Positions 63,325 to 64,000 of a DNA stretch of 64,000 nucleotides are shown piece after piece. The DNA comes from Pedobacter sp. B4-66 (GTDB taxonomy: Bacteria; Bacteroidota; Bacteroidia; Sphingobacteriales; Sphingobacteriaceae): NCBI RefSeq assembly GCF_018492665.1, contig NZ_JAFVME010000015.1, positions 1-64,000 of the forward strand. Direction: 5' to 3'. The notes beneath the pieces are model-generated. The model searched no databases and was not told the origin of the DNA. It was given only the letters and a program-made list of their open reading frames with translations. Positions within the stretch are counted from its first letter, which is position 1, and each line of letters starts with the position of its first letter. The position numbers were made by a program, and so were the translations under genes.

Positions 63325-64000
63325 TTAAAGGTAATAATTTTTCCCATCTGTCTTAATTTTTCCGGCATCAAGCAATTCTCTTATCCGGTTTAGTTTTTCA
63401 TTTTCGGCGCCAACTTTTATGCCCGCTACCAATTCAGCTAAATCATGACTATTGCTCTGTAGCAAAGTAACAATCTCAAAATCTATCGTATCAGATAACT
63501 GATCCAGATCATCTGCCTTTTTCTCAGCAAGGCAGATATCACAAACTCCACATTTTTCAGAATCAGGTTCATCAAAATAAGTCAGCAACTGAACACTTCT
63601 GCATTCCGGTTTTCCGGCATAGGCCAAAACAGCATTTATCTGATCTGTCTGAATTTTCTTACGCAATTCAATATATTTTACATCAATATCTATATGTAGT
63701 AAATCAACTCTGGCACGTATATACTGTAGCTGTGGCTGATCTGTTTGAGGCAAATAAGACAAAATACCCTGATCCTGTAGGTTATTCAACAACCTCACCA
63801 CATCATTAAACGACATTCTTACTTTCTTAGCGATTTCTGCTTCCTGAATTTTCACATATTGATCAAAAGCCCCACCGTAAGATCTTAAAATGGCTTTAAT
63901 AAGTGGATCATAGCCGGCGTTTTCTATTTGAAAACGATAAACATCCTCATTACCAACTGTAAACAACACCCTCGATTGTAAAAAAACATTTTCCGACAAG
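63325..64000 (-). CDS. recQ: RecQ-family DNA helicase, C-terminal part (cut by window edge)
   Basis: About 225 residues are visible and the frame runs off the window end, so no start is present. A winged-helix-like RQC region (about 60-90: IAKKVRMSFNDVVRLLNNLQ) precedes a Cys cluster, PECRSVQLLTYF then KCGVCDICLAEK, which matches the RecQ zinc-binding site. A second winged helix is at the C-terminus. RecQ unwinds recombination and repair intermediates. The helicase core must lie beyond the edge. Confidence 0.88.
   Translation of the reverse strand, partial: LSENVFLQSRVLFTVGNEDVYRFQIENAGYDPLIKAILRSYGGAFDQYVKIQEAEIAKKVRMSFNDVVRLLNNLQDQGILSYLPQTDQPQLQYIRARVDLLHIDIDVKYIELRKKIQTDQINAVLAYAGKPECRSVQLLTYFDEPDSEKCGVCDICLAEKKADDLDQLSDTIDFEIVTLLQSNSHDLAELVAGIKVGAENEKLNRIRELLDAGKIKTDGKNYYL

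Noticed and set aside
63321..63371. N-terminal extension of the DUF2807 lipoprotein
   Set aside because: It overlaps recQ and precedes the signal peptide; the ATG at 63320 is preferred.
1..64000. CRISPR arrays, tRNA or rRNA genes, prophage and insertion sequences
   Set aside because: No spaced repeats of CRISPR type, cloverleaf-like stretches, transposase or phage structural genes were recognised on either strand.

Overview
The window reads as chromosomal DNA of a Bacteroidetes bacterium, most likely family Sphingobacteriaceae (Pedobacter or a close relative). The signs are low GC, Bacteroidetes -7 promoter boxes (TAnnTTTG), a type IX secretion sorting domain, an ECF sigma/FecR/STN cassette, DUF5074 beta-propeller lipoproteins next to a BtuB-type receptor, and LA_2272-type surface repeats. 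No phage, insertion sequence, CRISPR array, rRNA or tRNA gene was seen.

Layout. 0.1-8.6 kb: an ABC exporter pair, a frameshifted MG2/plug-like surface protein, a hydrolase, and a lipoprotein plus outer-membrane protein pair. 8.7-14.7 kb: a large secreted GH44 glucanase, a relic of a nonribosomal peptide synthetase, an acyltransferase and small orphans. 14.9-18.6 kb: an acyltransferase divergent from a MocR regulator, with paired GTACAG/CTGTAC half-sites before the regulator and before the GNAT gene that follows. 18.7-25.5 kb: a frameshifted small membrane protein, tatA, a chromate module (ChrB-AraC fusion, small outer-membrane protein, ChrA) and a copper module (CopA, CopZ-like protein, HMA-AraC fusion), then a cytochrome c relic. 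25.6-28.1 kb: a YdeI-type protein, a methyltransferase and a Bcr/CflA efflux pump. 28.2-35.1 kb: two LA_2272 repeat proteins, a DUF2807 lipoprotein, a sterol desaturase-DUF4833 fusion, and an ECF sigma/FecR/STN signalling operon.

35.1-45.6 kb is the most striking part. A cobalamin riboswitch, preceded by a recognisable promoter, leads an eight-gene minus-strand operon: a BtuB-like TonB receptor, four DUF5074/YncE-like propeller lipoproteins (the fold of BtuG), two related surface proteins of unknown role and a DUF6580 membrane protein. It ends at a strong hairpin terminator before a sirtuin gene. The gene order suggests duplication of a three-gene propeller/surface-protein/propeller block.

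45.6-64 kb is mostly housekeeping: a LuxR regulator, PPK2, PBP1A, a protease/propeller/barrel fusion, a degenerate GIY-YIG gene divergent from an XRE-S24 regulator that heads bioF-bioD, the thrS-infC-rpmI-rplT operon, an SGNH lipoprotein, a LutA-like protein, a UMF1 transporter, a DUF2807 lipoprotein and the 3' end of recQ.

Several genes are best started downstream of the longest open frame because an in-frame ATG carries the signal peptide or conserved start; this is noted per gene. Two genes are broken by a one-base shift at A/T homopolymers of six bases.
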